From NCBI GenBank assembly GCA_031415695.1, contig JANOSH010000051.1:1-64000 (forward strand): a stretch of 64,000 bases of DNA, in the 5' to 3' direction. A program made the position numbers and the translations under genes. Numbering within the stretch: position 1 is the first letter of the stretch; each line of letters starts with the position of its first letter. The stretch comes from JANOSH01 sp031415695 (GTDB taxonomy: Bacteria; Actinomycetota; Acidimicrobiia; Acidimicrobiales; Ilumatobacteraceae). Shown here piece after piece: positions 45,997 through 54,834 of this stretch. The notes under the pieces are model-generated. The model did not search any database and was not told the origin of the DNA. It was given only the letters and a program-made list of their open reading frames with translations.

Positions 45997-46044
45997 ACCT
46001 TGCCAAGGTGAGGGTCGCGAGTTCGAATCTCGTCATCCGCTCCA
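45997..46044. repeat. att-type direct repeat, copy 3
   Basis: 48 bp identical to the tRNA 3' half in copies 1 and 2. Beyond the CCA it is different for some bases but then again reads ACCTGGTCAGCGGCC, like the chromosomal tRNA flank. It ends the second interval. A GC-rich hairpin (CAGCGGCC / GGCCGCTG) follows. Confidence 0.88.
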
Positions 46045-46104
46045 ACGTAATACCTGGTCAGCGGCCTTTTTCGGGGCCGCTGACCTCGCTTTCCGGGGGT
46101 GTGG

Positions 46105-46124
46105 GTCTACTGAAACGGTCTACT
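46105..46124. repeat. Two GTCTACT repeats beside att copy 3
   Basis: GTCTACT at 46105 and 46118, 13 bp apart, between att copy 3 and the integrase fragment. Candidate arm-type sites, different from those at the other two copies. Confidence 0.4.
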
Positions 46125-46129
46125 ACGCC

Positions 46130-46435
46130 GTGCAAAAGCGAGGTGAGGGCAGCCCGTTTGCGCTGCTTCGCCGGGGCTTCTTGACCGTTTTCGAACGCAA
46201 CGAGATGCCGTTTGCCGGGTGGGTCTGCTACGGGAGCCCGAAAGCGCTCCCTGGTAAACCTGTATTCACCGCCCAGGAGTCGACGGTCGCTCGCGGCGGA
46301 AGGCGCCGGCCACGAGGCGCTGGTGGCGTCGTAGCGTTGTCGCCGGGCGTATGGCGGGTGGATGTTGAGATTTCGGCGGACCCGGTGACGGGGGAGCGCC
46401 GCAGGGTGTCTCGTCGTATTCACCGACCCGACTAA
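46130..46435 (+). pseudogene. Tyrosine integrase, N-terminal fragment
   Basis: The end of this frame reads GGRRRPRGAGGVVALSPGVW, then RVDVEISADPVTGERRRVSRR, then IHRPD and a stop. This is the N-terminal arm-binding part of an actinobacterial tyrosine recombinase. The next part of the same protein (GSRRDAEAALARLK) is found at 47.81 kb, so the gene was split by about 1.4 kb of inserted DNA. Its position just after att copy 3 fits an integrase next to its attachment site. Confidence 0.65.
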
Positions 46436-46575
46436 GCGCCGAACGATTCGCCAACGCAGAGGTCCGTGGCATTCGCCCCACCGCCGATTTGGCCTCGTAG
46501 AGTCAGTACGAGCTTGTCGCCGATTGGCAGCGCAACTTGGCATGATGCGCTCGGCCAGACTTGGATCGCTCAGCG

Positions 46576-46881
46576 TTAGCTGGCGGCGCCGACGAGACCG
46601 GTGTCGGTGAACGTGACGGTGACTTCGACACCAAGAGCGGCGGCGATGCGGTCAAGCGTTGGGAGGCTCGGAGAGATGTGTCCGCCTTCGAGCCGAGCGA
46701 TGGCGGACTGGGTGGTTCCGACGAGTTCGGCGAGTTGACGTTGGCTCAGACCCTTCTTCTCGCGAAGCGCGCGGAGTTCCATGGCCAGTCGAATGGCGCG
46801 TCCGGCGCGGTCGTATCCGTGTTGACGCTCAGGACTCTCTGCCCTGCGGGCCTTGATTTCGTTCCAACTGGTGGTGGTCAT
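46576..46881 (-). CDS. XRE/HigA-like HTH antitoxin
   Basis: A 101-residue protein with a classic Cro/CI-type HTH (LREKKGLSQRQLAELVGTTQ, SAIARLEGGHISPSLPTLDR) and a short C-terminal strand (VEVTVTFTDTGLV). The gene order is toxin then antitoxin with an ATGA overlap, as in HigBA-type pairs. The gene looks intact although its toxin carries a stop codon. It is encoded within the DNA that splits the integrase gene. Confidence 0.82.
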   Translation of the reverse strand: MTTTSWNEIKARRAESPERQHGYDRAGRAIRLAMELRALREKKGLSQRQLAELVGTTQSAIARLEGGHISPSLPTLDRIAAALGVEVTVTFTDTGLVGAAS

Positions 46882-47198
46882 GAGTCCTCCTCGGTGGCCG
46901 TGACGTGGCCCTCGTTAATGCAGCGCTTCATTGCTCGTCGAGCTCGATCGATCTCGGCTCGCTCTCGCGGTTTGGTCTTGGTGAATACGGTGAGGAGCAC
47001 GATGATCCTTCCGGTGGCGGTGTAGTAGCTGATTCGGGTTTGTTGGCGGTCGAGGTGGAAGCGCAGCTAGCGGAGCTTGCCGTCGAGTTGTCGGGTGAAC
47101 GGTTCGCTGAGGTGGACGCCTTGTTCGGCGAGCAGATCGATGTATCGCTCGACCTGACCGAACTCGTCGTCCGTCAACGAATCCAACCAACCGGCTAC
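46878..47198 (-). pseudogene. RelE/HigB-like toxin with an amber stop and no proper start
   Basis: The frame reads VAGWLDSLTDDEFGQVERYI, then LAEQGVHLSEPFTRQLDGKL, then R-TAG-LRFHLDRQQTRISYYTATG and RIIVLLTVFTKTKPRERAEI to a stop overlapping the antitoxin. The TAG at 47067-47069 stands where the family has Glu in KLRELRFHL. An in-frame TGA just upstream of the first residues leaves no good start, so about a dozen N-terminal residues are missing too. The toxin is dead in two ways. Confidence 0.78.
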
Positions 47199-47321
47199 TC
47201 TGGTTCGGCTTCAATCAAACCCCAACCCATAGCAGACATGCTATCACCCATCCTGGCGGAACGGATGGCACTATTTTGCAGGCACGGGGCCGCAGAGTCG
47301 ACACGCCCGCCGAAAATCGCT

Positions 47322-47360
47322 GTTGCAGCCAGGCCTGGAGGCACCTTGGCTGGCTGCAAC
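47322..47360. repeat. Hairpin, 13-bp arms
   Basis: GTTGCAGCCAGGC and GGCTGGCTGCAAC pair with one mismatch around 13 bases. It lies between the dead toxin and the helicase fragment and may be an old terminator. Confidence 0.4.
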
Positions 47361-47393
47361 ATGCAGATAGGGGATAGGCGTCAAGGTTGGCGC

Positions 47394-47812
47394 TCAGCGT
47401 CTTGGGGGTGGGTCGAATCCGAGGGTTTTGTAGCTGGCTAGGCGTTTGCTGTGCATCTTTCGGAAGACGGCTCCGGGGTCGACGTTGTCGTGGACTTCGA
47501 TATCGGTCTTGCGGTCCGTGGTCCGCAGGATCCGGCCGATGTATTGCACGACCCGCCCGCGGAATGCGAGCGGGAAGGCGAGAAACAGGGTGTCCAGCGT
47601 CGGGCAATCGAATCCTTCGCCCAGGTAGGAACCTGTTGCAAGCAGGAGTTGGCCACGAGCGTCGGGTTTGTCGAGTTCGGCAAGGATCGCTGCTCGTGCC
47701 TTCTTTCCAAGGCCTCCCTTGAGGATAAGCGGCGCGATGTTGCTGCCGTTGAGGGAGTTGGCGATGGCATCGAGGTGTTCGGTCCACTGGGTCAGTCGCC
47801 AGGTCGAGGGTT
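47394..47812 (-). pseudogene. SF2 helicase, C-terminal fragment
   Basis: The minus strand encodes TQWTEHLDAIANSLNGSNIA, PLILKGGLGKKARAAILAEL, then LLLATGSYLGEGFDCPTLDT and VVQYIGRILRTTDRKTDI, the second RecA-like domain of a DEAD/DEAH helicase with motifs V and VI (ATGxxxxEGFD, QYIGRxxR). The first domain is absent: similarity stops at about 47812, exactly where the second integrase fragment starts on the other strand. An open frame continues upstream but is only antisense to the integrase. Confidence 0.7.
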
Positions 47813-48106
47813 CGCGCCGTGATGCCGAGGCGGCGTTGGCGCGGTTGAAGGTGGCGGCTGAGCAGCGCAAGGTGACGTCAGGTCGGGCGTCGGCGCGCTC
47901 GGTTCGTGCGGTGCTTGATCGAGGAGATGTACGGCGCCATGCGCACCGACGGGGCGTCGTCGGATTGGGTACGCCGTTGCGCAACGGTCCTGTCTCGGTC
48001 GCTGGACTTCGGCCGCAAGCGTGGCCTCATCGACAGCAACCCGGCGAAGGACGCCGCGGCCCTGAACGTTGAGGTCCGAGAGACGGTCGTGCTCCTCGCA
48101 GGTTGA
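47813..48106 (+). pseudogene. Tyrosine integrase, second fragment with internal deletion
   Basis: Continues the integrase begun at 46130: GSRRDAEAALARLKVAAEQR, SVRAVLD, then a frame change near 47920, and EEMYGAMRTDGASSDWVRRC, ATVLSRSLDFGRKRGLIDSN, PAKDAA. The second piece is the core-binding domain. The residues between (about 40 by family comparison) and the whole catalytic domain with its R-H-R-Y residues are missing. Confidence 0.7.
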
Positions 48107-48216
48107 AAGGAGCGATGATGAGTGCGGCACCGTGGCAACCGCTGAGGTACGCCGGCGCCGAGTTGGTGCAGACCTCGGCGGGCGCGGCTGTTACGCCCCG
48201 TGGGCGGGTGAGGAAC

Positions 48217-48266
48217 GCCGAACCGGCGCGCACCCCTCGCGTATGCTTGGCCTCGGAGGTGACGAC
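48217..48266 (+). promoter_or_regulatory. Shared promoter and leader, copy 2
   Basis: CTCGCGTATGCTTGG and TCGGAGGTGACGACTT mirror the blocks at 44941 and 59804, with the same TATGCT and GGAGG. The upstream part has diverged. Confidence 0.45.
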
Positions 48267-48596
48267 TTGTTGACGGACATCGAGCCTCGGGTGAAGGCCC
48301 GAGCGCAGCAACTCATCGAACAGGTGGGCGAGGACGAGTTCCGTCGCGGCGTCGCGCAGTTCACGCGCTGGCACATCGACACAATGACGCTCGATGAGGT
48401 GATCGGCCTTTACGTGATGGCACGCCGCGGTCGAGTGCTTCCGCCTGAGGCGGGACGACGCGCAGTCGAGATTTATCCGACATTGCCGGACCGAACCGAC
48501 GATGACGCCGGGTTCACCCTCGACGGTCGCAAGGTGACCGTCGAGGAATGGGTCGCGTGGCGCACGGCCCGCCTCGAGGGGCGTCTCACGGCATGA
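48267..48596 (+). CDS. Antitoxin-like partner of a nucleotidyltransferase, copy 2
   Basis: A 109-residue paralogue of 44990-45319 (LTDIEPRVKARAQQLIEQVG, EDEFRRGVAQFTRWHIDTMT). The TTG start lines up with the GTG of copy 1. Its stop overlaps the next ATG (ATGA). It appears intact, but the nucleotidyltransferase after it is cut short. Confidence 0.6.
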   Translation: MLTDIEPRVKARAQQLIEQVGEDEFRRGVAQFTRWHIDTMTLDEVIGLYVMARRGRVLPPEAGRRAVEIYPTLPDRTDDDAGFTLDGRKVTVEEWVAWRTARLEGRLTA

Positions 48597-48690
48597 GTGG
48601 CGAGGAGCCGTCGCCGTGTCGGTTGGACGTCGTGACAGCGGTGATGGCACGGCATGGTGTCCGGTACACGACGATCGTGTCGTTGGCTCC
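48593..48690 (+). pseudogene. Truncated nucleotidyltransferase, copy 2
   Basis: Begins MSGEEPSPCRLDVVTAVMAR then HGVRYTTI, matching the start of the copy at 45316 (LARMIDVLEHHGVRYVLI), but similarity ends after about 30 residues, just before the catalytic region. The sequence beyond is the 3' end of the convergent cyclase gene, so a rearrangement has joined the two. Confidence 0.65.
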
Positions 48691-48706
48691 GGTCGCTGAA
48701 ATGAGG

Positions 48707-49768
48707 CTATTGGTCCGTGGTACTCCCGGGCGACCGGAGACCGTTGATTGTAAACACTCGTACCATCTCGGACTTCCCTGTGAACATCTCCTCACCCAGT
48801 GGCTCGCTGCTGAACCCGTCACCGAGTTCATCGTGGGCGGCGCCGTCAACCAGCACCCATCGCTGCACGACCTTAGTGTGCGCCTCAAGACGAGCCGCAC
48901 GATTGACCGTGTCGCCGATGCACGTATAGGTCGCCCGGTGGTGTGTACCCGTGTAACCAGCGACCATCTCTCCTGTCGCGATGCCGACTCCGACGCGTAG
49001 CTCACGCAACCCGAGGGACACCCGCTCGACACTCAACATCTCGACCATCTCGACCATCTCAAGTGCCGCTCGAACCGCTGCCGCGCTGTGATCAGCGAGC
49101 GCTAACGGGGCACCAAACACGGCCATCAAGCCGTCACCGATCATTTGGTTGACCACACCGCCGTGCCCGTTAATCGCATCGAACATGAGGGCGTAGTAGT
49201 TGTTCAGCAGTTCGATGGTTTCATCGGGTGTCTGCGACTCGACGAGTGAGGTGAAGTCACGAATGTCAGAGAACATGACCGTGGCGGTGACATGGCGACC
49301 ACCGAGCGCGAAACCGGATTGCTGCACGTCGTCGGCTACCTCGGACGTGGCAAATCGACGCACCATCGCCCGCTGTTGATCCCGTAGTTGCTTCTTCATC
49401 AACCCGGCACCGATACGAGCCTTGAGTAACACCGGATTGACCGGCTTACTCAGGTAATCCTCCGCGCCGAGTTCGATGCAACGCACGACGCTGTCCATCC
49501 CTTCGACCGCCGAGGTGACGATCACCGCTACGTCAGCGAGTTGGGCGTCTTTTCTCATCTGCTCGAGCACGTCGAAGCCGTTCATCTCCGGCATCTCGAT
49601 ATCGAGCAGCATCAGGTCGAACGATTTTGCTCGCAACATATCGAGCGCTACCCGGCCGTTCTCAGCGAGCTCGACACGGTGTCCCTGTGTTTCGAGGTGC
49701 CGGGCCAACAGCAACCGGTTGACCCGGTTGTCGTCGACGACGAGGAGCAACGCGCCGACGTCAGCCAC
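48707..49768 (-). CDS. Receiver-linked class III nucleotidyl cyclase
   Basis: A 353-residue output protein. The receiver domain (LLLVVDDNRVNRLLL, phosphoacceptor in LMLLDIEMPEMNG, DYLSKPV) is followed by a class III cyclase domain: metal Asp residues in FSDIRDFTSLVE and IGDGLMAVFG, and the N/R pair in GDTVNRAARLE. The residues that normally choose ATP are Lys and Asp; here they appear to be Gln (VVNQMIGDG) and Thr (RATYTCIGD), so the product (cAMP or another cyclic nucleotide) is not certain. GTG start overlaps the Hpt gene. Last gene of the seven-gene unit. Confidence 0.9.
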   Translation of the reverse strand: MADVGALLLVVDDNRVNRLLLARHLETQGHRVELAENGRVALDMLRAKSFDLMLLDIEMPEMNGFDVLEQMRKDAQLADVAVIVTSAVEGMDSVVRCIELGAEDYLSKPVNPVLLKARIGAGLMKKQLRDQQRAMVRRFATSEVADDVQQSGFALGGRHVTATVMFSDIRDFTSLVESQTPDETIELLNNYYALMFDAINGHGGVVNQMIGDGLMAVFGAPLALADHSAAAVRAALEMVEMVEMLSVERVSLGLRELRVGVGIATGEMVAGYTGTHHRATYTCIGDTVNRAARLEAHTKVVQRWVLVDGAAHDELGDGFSSEPLGEEMFTGKSEMVRVFTINGLRSPGSTTDQ

Positions 49769-50153
49769 GTGCGATGACCCGCAACTCCGTGGCAGCCGCA
49801 GTGTACGCGACCTCGAGGCGGTCGACCACAGCTGTGTCGACATCCGTGTCACCGTAGATGCCCCGGTGCTCGGCATCGCGAGCCAGCGCGGCAAACGTGA
49901 GCGCACCGAAGGTGTGGCCATTCGCTTTGAGCGAATGCGCGGCGCGACGGTACCCGTCGGCATCAGCGGCAACCAGGGCGATACGCAACTCCGCGAGAAT
50001 CCCGGGTGCTTCCTCGCAGAAGGTGTCGACCAACTCGATCGCGAAGTCGTCACCGACCGCATCGCGGAGCTCGGCGAACGTGGCCAAGTCAATTGTCGCC
50101 TTATGGACGGTCACAGGGTCAATGTCCAAGGGGTTAATGTCCAAGGGTTCCAT
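49761..50153 (-). CDS. Hpt phosphotransfer protein
   Basis: A 130-residue helical protein with the Hpt signature AAHSLKANGHTFGA, where the His takes phosphate. It would relay phosphate from the receiver domains of the large kinase to the receiver of the cyclase. A ten-residue low-complexity stretch (PLDINPLDIDP) opens the protein. The ATG at 50153 is chosen because it lies one base from the kinase stop; longer starts read inside that gene. Confidence 0.88.
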   Translation of the reverse strand: MEPLDINPLDIDPVTVHKATIDLATFAELRDAVGDDFAIELVDTFCEEAPGILAELRIALVAADADGYRRAAHSLKANGHTFGALTFAALARDAEHRGIYGDTDVDTAVVDRLEVAYTAAATELRVIARG

Positions 50154-50154
50154 A

Positions 50155-53100
50155 TCAGCTCGTCCGCGCAGTCGCGCCGTATAGGGCCTCGACCAGTGCT
50201 CCGACGCGAATTGGTTTAGTGACGTAGTCGTCCATGCCCGCGGCAAGGCACATCTCCCGGTCACCTTCCATTGCGTTGGCCGTCATCGCGATGATCCGCG
50301 GACGATCGTCGGGCCATTTTGCCACGATTCGTTGAGATGCTTCCAGACCGTCCATCTCGGGCATCTGTACGTCCATCAAGATGACGTCGTAGACCTGACG
50401 CTGGACCGATTCGACTGCCTCGATTCCGTTCGAGGCGAGATCGGCTCGGTAGCCCATCTGCTGCAACAGTCGCAGCGCGAGTTTCTGGTTGACGACATTG
50501 TCCTCGGCAAGCAAGATCCGCAGTGGATGGCGGCTGGCCATATCGGGATCGAACGTCAACGTCGCAGGAGCGGTCGGCGAGGTGAGCGTGACGCCATCTC
50601 CGAGCACGGTTACCAGGGCGTCGAACATTTGCGATTGGCGGGCCGGTTTGGCGAGGAATGCGTTGAAGAGATCCGGCTCGGCGGTCTCACGCCCCGCCAA
50701 CGAGGTGAACAGGACAAGCGGGAGCTTTGGCCGCAACTCCCGGATTCGCTTCGCTAATTCGATGCCATCTATTCCCGGCATATGCATGTCAAGCACGGCC
50801 ACGTCGAACGCCTCGCCCGCTTCCAACCAGCGCAAGGCCTCAGCGGGGAACTCGGTATCGCGTGACGACATGCCCCACTTCGTCGTTTGCAATCTCAGCA
50901 CTTTGCGGTTCGTCGCGTTGTCGTCCACGATCAACACCCGGTGATCGCTCAATTCGCGTTGGGCTCCGGCGTAGTCGCGCTGGTTTACCGACAACAGTTC
51001 GGCCGTGGGCACTGAGATAGTGAACTTGAACGATGACCCAGTGCCGAGCCCGTCGCTCTCGGCCCACATGGTCCCGCCCATCAGTTCGGCCAACCGCTTG
51101 CTAATCGCGAGGCCGAGACCTGTGCCGCCGTACTTGCGTGTCGTCGAAGAGTCGGCCTGCGAGAACGACTGGAACAGACGGCTCATGCCATCCTCTGATA
51201 GTCCGATTCCAGTGTCGCGGATCGTGAAATTCAGCTCGACCGAAGGACCCATTGGGCCATCGCCCGAAACGGAGCTAGCTACCGTGAGCACCACCTCACC
51301 CGACTCGGTGAACTTTACCGAGTTCGACATGAGATTGAGCAGGATCTGACGCAGACGCGTGACGTCGCCGCATACCCCGCGCGGGATCTCACCCTCGAAA
51401 AGGTACGCGAGGTCGAGGTGTTTCTCGACCGCGCGTGCATTGACCAGATCCAATGCCGACTCCACGCAGTCACGCAGATCGAACGGTTGCGATTCCACTT
51501 CCATCCGGCCGGCTTCGATCTTGGAGAAGTCGAGGATGTCGTTGATGATCGTTAACAGCGAGTCGCCGGAATCACGGATCGTCGTTGCGAAGTCACGCTG
51601 TTCGGCATTCAGCGGTGTGTCGAGCAGCAGGCCGCTCATCCCGATCACAGCGTTCATTGGTGTTCGAATCTCGTGGCTCATCGTTGCGAGGAACGAACTC
51701 TTCGCCTCGTTCGCGCCCTCGGCGGCGGCGCGAGCCTCGGTTGCCTCGGTGAACAGTCGGGCGTTGCGTAGCGCCACTCCGACGTTGGCGGCAATGGTGG
51801 AGAGCAGCCGTTGGTCGTCGGCGTCGTACACGCCTTCACGGGTGGTGTTTTGCACACTGATGACGCCTTCGGTTCGGTCATCGACGACGATCGGCACGCC
51901 GAGATAGGAGAGCGATTCGCGGCCCATCGCGGTCGTACCCAGTTCCACACTGCGCCGACCCACGTCGGAGTTGAGGATCAGCGGCTCACCGGTGTGGATG
52001 ATGCGGCTCGTCAGGCCGTCGCCGTAGGGGATCGAGTCGTTGTCCTCGCCGTGCTGGTAGACGAAGTCGATCATGTCGCGTTCGCGGTCGAGTAGCGCCA
52101 CGTAGGCAATGTCGGCCGTGAACACCCTGGTAATCTGTTCACCGACCAGTTGGATCAAGGCATCGACATCGAGTCGGCCGGAAAGTTGTTGCGAGATGGC
52201 GTTGACCGTGTCGAGTTCCGCGGCGCGCTGTTGGGATTCGGCGAAGAGGCGAGCGTTCTCCATTGCCACGGCCGCCTGCATCGAGAGTCCGCACAGGAAC
52301 TGCAAGTCGTTGTCATCGAATGGTTGACCGGCAGTTCGCCAGACAACCATTGCACCCTTCACCACACCGCCGACTAGCAAAGGTGCCACCATCATTCGTT
52401 CCAGGTGTTGCTCCTCGGTGCTGGCTATCTGCACGCTGCGTGGGTCCACCCCGGTGTCGTTGATCAGTTCGGCGCTGCCACTCATCACCAATCTGCCGAT
52501 GATGCCCTGGCCGGTTAGTACCGGGTCGGCGCGCAGTTCTTCGGCGATCTCGCCGAGCGCAACGATCGCCCGGTACTGCGCGCCGCCGTCGTCGGGTAGA
52601 TAGATCGCGCTCGTGTCTGCACCCAACAACTCCATGGCGTGAACCGCGATTCGCTTCATTACGGTTTCCAGGTCGAGTGTGGCCGACACGTCACGTCCTA
52701 CTTCGGCCAACGCCGCGCTCTCACGTGTTCGCCGCTGGATCTCGTCGAACAGCCCGGCGTTCTGTAACGCCACGCTCATCGAACCGGCGAGAGTCTCAAG
52801 CAGTCGCACGTCGGACTCGCTGAAGGCGTGTTCGCGTTCGTAGTCGGTGATATTGACCAAGCCGCGGGCCTCGTCTCCCCATATCAACGGCACATAGAGC
52901 GCCGACTTCTCCGCCGACGAAGTGCCGGGAAGGGTGTAAGCACCGAAACGGACCATTGCCGCAGCCAAGTCCTCACACAGCAGCAATGTCTGGCGGGTGC
53001 TGAGAACATGAGCGGCGATGCCCCCGACCGGAACCGGCTCGATCTCGATTCGCTTGCCGCCGTCATACACGAATGGGAACTCGATGAGGCCGGTCGCAGG

Positions 53101-54834
53101 GTTGACGATGCGGATGTCGATGTCACCGTCGTGGAAAATCTCACGGATTTTGTGGCCGACAGCGTCGTAGATACCCTGCATGTTCAGTTCGGTGGCCAGT
53201 GCCTGTTGGACGGCGTTGATCACCGCCAGTTCAGCGGCGCGCTGCTCGCTTTCGGCGAACAATCGCTGGGTCTCGGCGAACAGCCGGGCGTTCTCCAATG
53301 CCACACCCATGCTCGCAGCGATGGTCTGCAGTAGTCGCACCTCGGTATCGCCGAACGCGTATTCGCGCTCGTAGTCCTCGACGAGAATGGCTCCGAGTAC
53401 GCGGTCGCTGCCGACAATGGGTACTTGCACCATCGACTTCGACTGATCGGTACCCGGCACCTGTGGGATGCCGGAGGCAATCAAGTCTGCTTCGTCGTTG
53501 ATTACGACAGGTCGCCGATCCGACTGAATCTCGTTCCACGGGCGTCGAGGCGGCGCATCCGGGATGTCCAGCCGCACGCCGTGCTCGAACTCGTACAGGT
53601 AGCGGATCACGTTGGCCGGTTCGTCGAACCAGCGGATACCGACCTCGTCGGTGTTGAGCACTTGGCGGATCTTGTCGCCGACGAGATTGACTATTGCCTG
53701 GAAGTCGAGCTCTGCAGCCATCCCCTGCTGAATGCTGCTGATTACTGCTAGCTCTGCGGCGCGTTGCTCGCTCTCTTTGAACAGCCGTTGCGTTTCGGCG
53801 AGCTGGTGCGCGTTCTGCAACGCCGCGCTCATCGCCCCGCTGAGTGTTTCCAACAAGCGGACGTCGGACTCGCTGAAGGCGTGTTCACGTTGGTAGTCGG
53901 TCAATGAGACGAACCCACGTAGCTGGTTGCCCCAGATTAGCGGCACCCACACGGCGGACTTCTCGTCCGACGATGTGCCGGGTAGGACAGTTGCCCCGAG
54001 TTTTTCGACTTCCTGCGCGAAGTTCTCGTTGACCACCAGCGTCGTTGCCGTGGCCGCCAGGTGGCTGAAGAATACACCCTGACGTTGGGGCTCGATCTCC
54101 AGCCGTTGGCCCTGCTCGACGACATACGGGAACTCGATCAGTCCCGTCAGCGGGCTGAGCACGCGGATATCCATGCTGTCGGCGTGCGGGAAGTTCTCGC
54201 CGATCGTGTCTCCAACGGCCTCGTAAATGCCTTGCATACTCAGCCCGGCGGCGAGCGCCTGCTGCACGCTGTTAATCACCGAGAGTTCGGCCGCACGCTG
54301 CTCGCTTTCGGCGAATAGCCGCTGCGTCTCGTCGAACAAACGCGCATTCTCTAGTGCCACGCCAATGCTCGCGGCCAGTGTCTCGAGCAGAGCAACCTGA
54401 GTAATTCCGAACGCGCCCTCGCTTTCATAGTCGGCGAGGCTGATCAGCCCCAGGACGCGGTGGCTACCGACGATAGGAACGTCGACAAGCGACTTTTCGT
54501 GGCGCGTCTCGTCGGGCGGCGGGAAATAGCCGGCCGCGGCCTGCTCGGCCGTGGAGTTGACGACCTTTGATTGTCGCGACGCGGCGATCTGTTCGAACGC
54601 GCCGCCCGGCGTGGGGGTTCGCGGTTCGATGGCGATCGGCGCACCGAGCTCGTAGGCATAGAAGGTGTGCAGCAGGTTGGTCGCATCGTCGTGCCAGACG
54701 ACGCTGACATCGGCATTACCGAAGGCCCGCCGGAGAGCGTCCCCGGCAATGTCGACGATGGCCTGGAAACCGAGGCGTGCCGTTATGCCCCGTAGGATGC
54801 TGTTGACTACCGCCAACTCGACGAGCTCGGACAT
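50155..54834 (-). CDS. Hybrid histidine kinase with six GAF domains and two receivers
   Basis: A soluble kinase of about 1,559 residues. Six GAF-like domains fill the first 1,020 residues or so, separated by near-identical linkers ([20 protein letters not shown] and similar). GAF1 and GAF3 are alike, as are GAF2 and GAF4, giving an A-B-A-B order; GAF5 and GAF6 differ. Then come HisKA with [19 protein letters not shown] (about 1045), HATPase with NLMSNSVKF and [13 protein letters not shown], receiver 1 ([25 protein letters not shown]) and receiver 2 ([33 protein letters not shown]). The ATG sits on the protease stop (TGATG). No membrane helix. Confidence 0.92.
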   Translation of the reverse strand: MSELVELAVVNSILRGITARLGFQAIVDIAGDALRRAFGNADVSVVWHDDATNLLHTFYAYELGAPIAIEPRTPTPGGAFEQIAASRQSKVVNSTAEQAAAGYFPPPDETRHEKSLVDVPIVGSHRVLGLISLADYESEGAFGITQVALLETLAASIGVALENARLFDETQRLFAESEQRAAELSVINSVQQALAAGLSMQGIYEAVGDTIGENFPHADSMDIRVLSPLTGLIEFPYVVEQGQRLEIEPQRQGVFFSHLAATATTLVVNENFAQEVEKLGATVLPGTSSDEKSAVWVPLIWGNQLRGFVSLTDYQREHAFSESDVRLLETLSGAMSAALQNAHQLAETQRLFKESEQRAAELAVISSIQQGMAAELDFQAIVNLVGDKIRQVLNTDEVGIRWFDEPANVIRYLYEFEHGVRLDIPDAPPRRPWNEIQSDRRPVVINDEADLIASGIPQVPGTDQSKSMVQVPIVGSDRVLGAILVEDYEREYAFGDTEVRLLQTIAASMGVALENARLFAETQRLFAESEQRAAELAVINAVQQALATELNMQGIYDAVGHKIREIFHDGDIDIRIVNPATGLIEFPFVYDGGKRIEIEPVPVGGIAAHVLSTRQTLLLCEDLAAAMVRFGAYTLPGTSSAEKSALYVPLIWGDEARGLVNITDYEREHAFSESDVRLLETLAGSMSVALQNAGLFDEIQRRTRESAALAEVGRDVSATLDLETVMKRIAVHAMELLGADTSAIYLPDDGGAQYRAIVALGEIAEELRADPVLTGQGIIGRLVMSGSAELINDTGVDPRSVQIASTEEQHLERMMVAPLLVGGVVKGAMVVWRTAGQPFDDNDLQFLCGLSMQAAVAMENARLFAESQQRAAELDTVNAISQQLSGRLDVDALIQLVGEQITRVFTADIAYVALLDRERDMIDFVYQHGEDNDSIPYGDGLTSRIIHTGEPLILNSDVGRRSVELGTTAMGRESLSYLGVPIVVDDRTEGVISVQNTTREGVYDADDQRLLSTIAANVGVALRNARLFTEATEARAAAEGANEAKSSFLATMSHEIRTPMNAVIGMSGLLLDTPLNAEQRDFATTIRDSGDSLLTIINDILDFSKIEAGRMEVESQPFDLRDCVESALDLVNARAVEKHLDLAYLFEGEIPRGVCGDVTRLRQILLNLMSNSVKFTESGEVVLTVASSVSGDGPMGPSVELNFTIRDTGIGLSEDGMSRLFQSFSQADSSTTRKYGGTGLGLAISKRLAELMGGTMWAESDGLGTGSSFKFTISVPTAELLSVNQRDYAGAQRELSDHRVLIVDDNATNRKVLRLQTTKWGMSSRDTEFPAEALRWLEAGEAFDVAVLDMHMPGIDGIELAKRIRELRPKLPLVLFTSLAGRETAEPDLFNAFLAKPARQSQMFDALVTVLGDGVTLTSPTAPATLTFDPDMASRHPLRILLAEDNVVNQKLALRLLQQMGYRADLASNGIEAVESVQRQVYDVILMDVQMPEMDGLEASQRIVAKWPDDRPRIIAMTANAMEGDREMCLAAGMDDYVTKPIRVGALVEALYGATARTS

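Noticed and set aside
43126..46044. Second and third tRNA-Gly genes
   Set aside because: Only the 3' half is present; there is no acceptor 5' strand or D-arm, so these are attachment-site copies.
39140..46130. Whether the att-linked short repeats could be a CRISPR array
   Set aside because: The repeats are 7-13 bp, at most three per site and without spacers of regular length; no cas genes are present.
46915..47214. A 99-codon minus-strand frame between the HTH antitoxin and the helicase fragment
   Set aside because: The RelE-like sequence is in a different frame of the same strand, interrupted by one amber codon; this frame shows only Arg/Pro-rich shadow sequence.
47813..47984. Extension of the helicase fragment upstream to an ATG at 47984
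   Set aside because: The residues there do not resemble a helicase, and the other strand carries integrase sequence.
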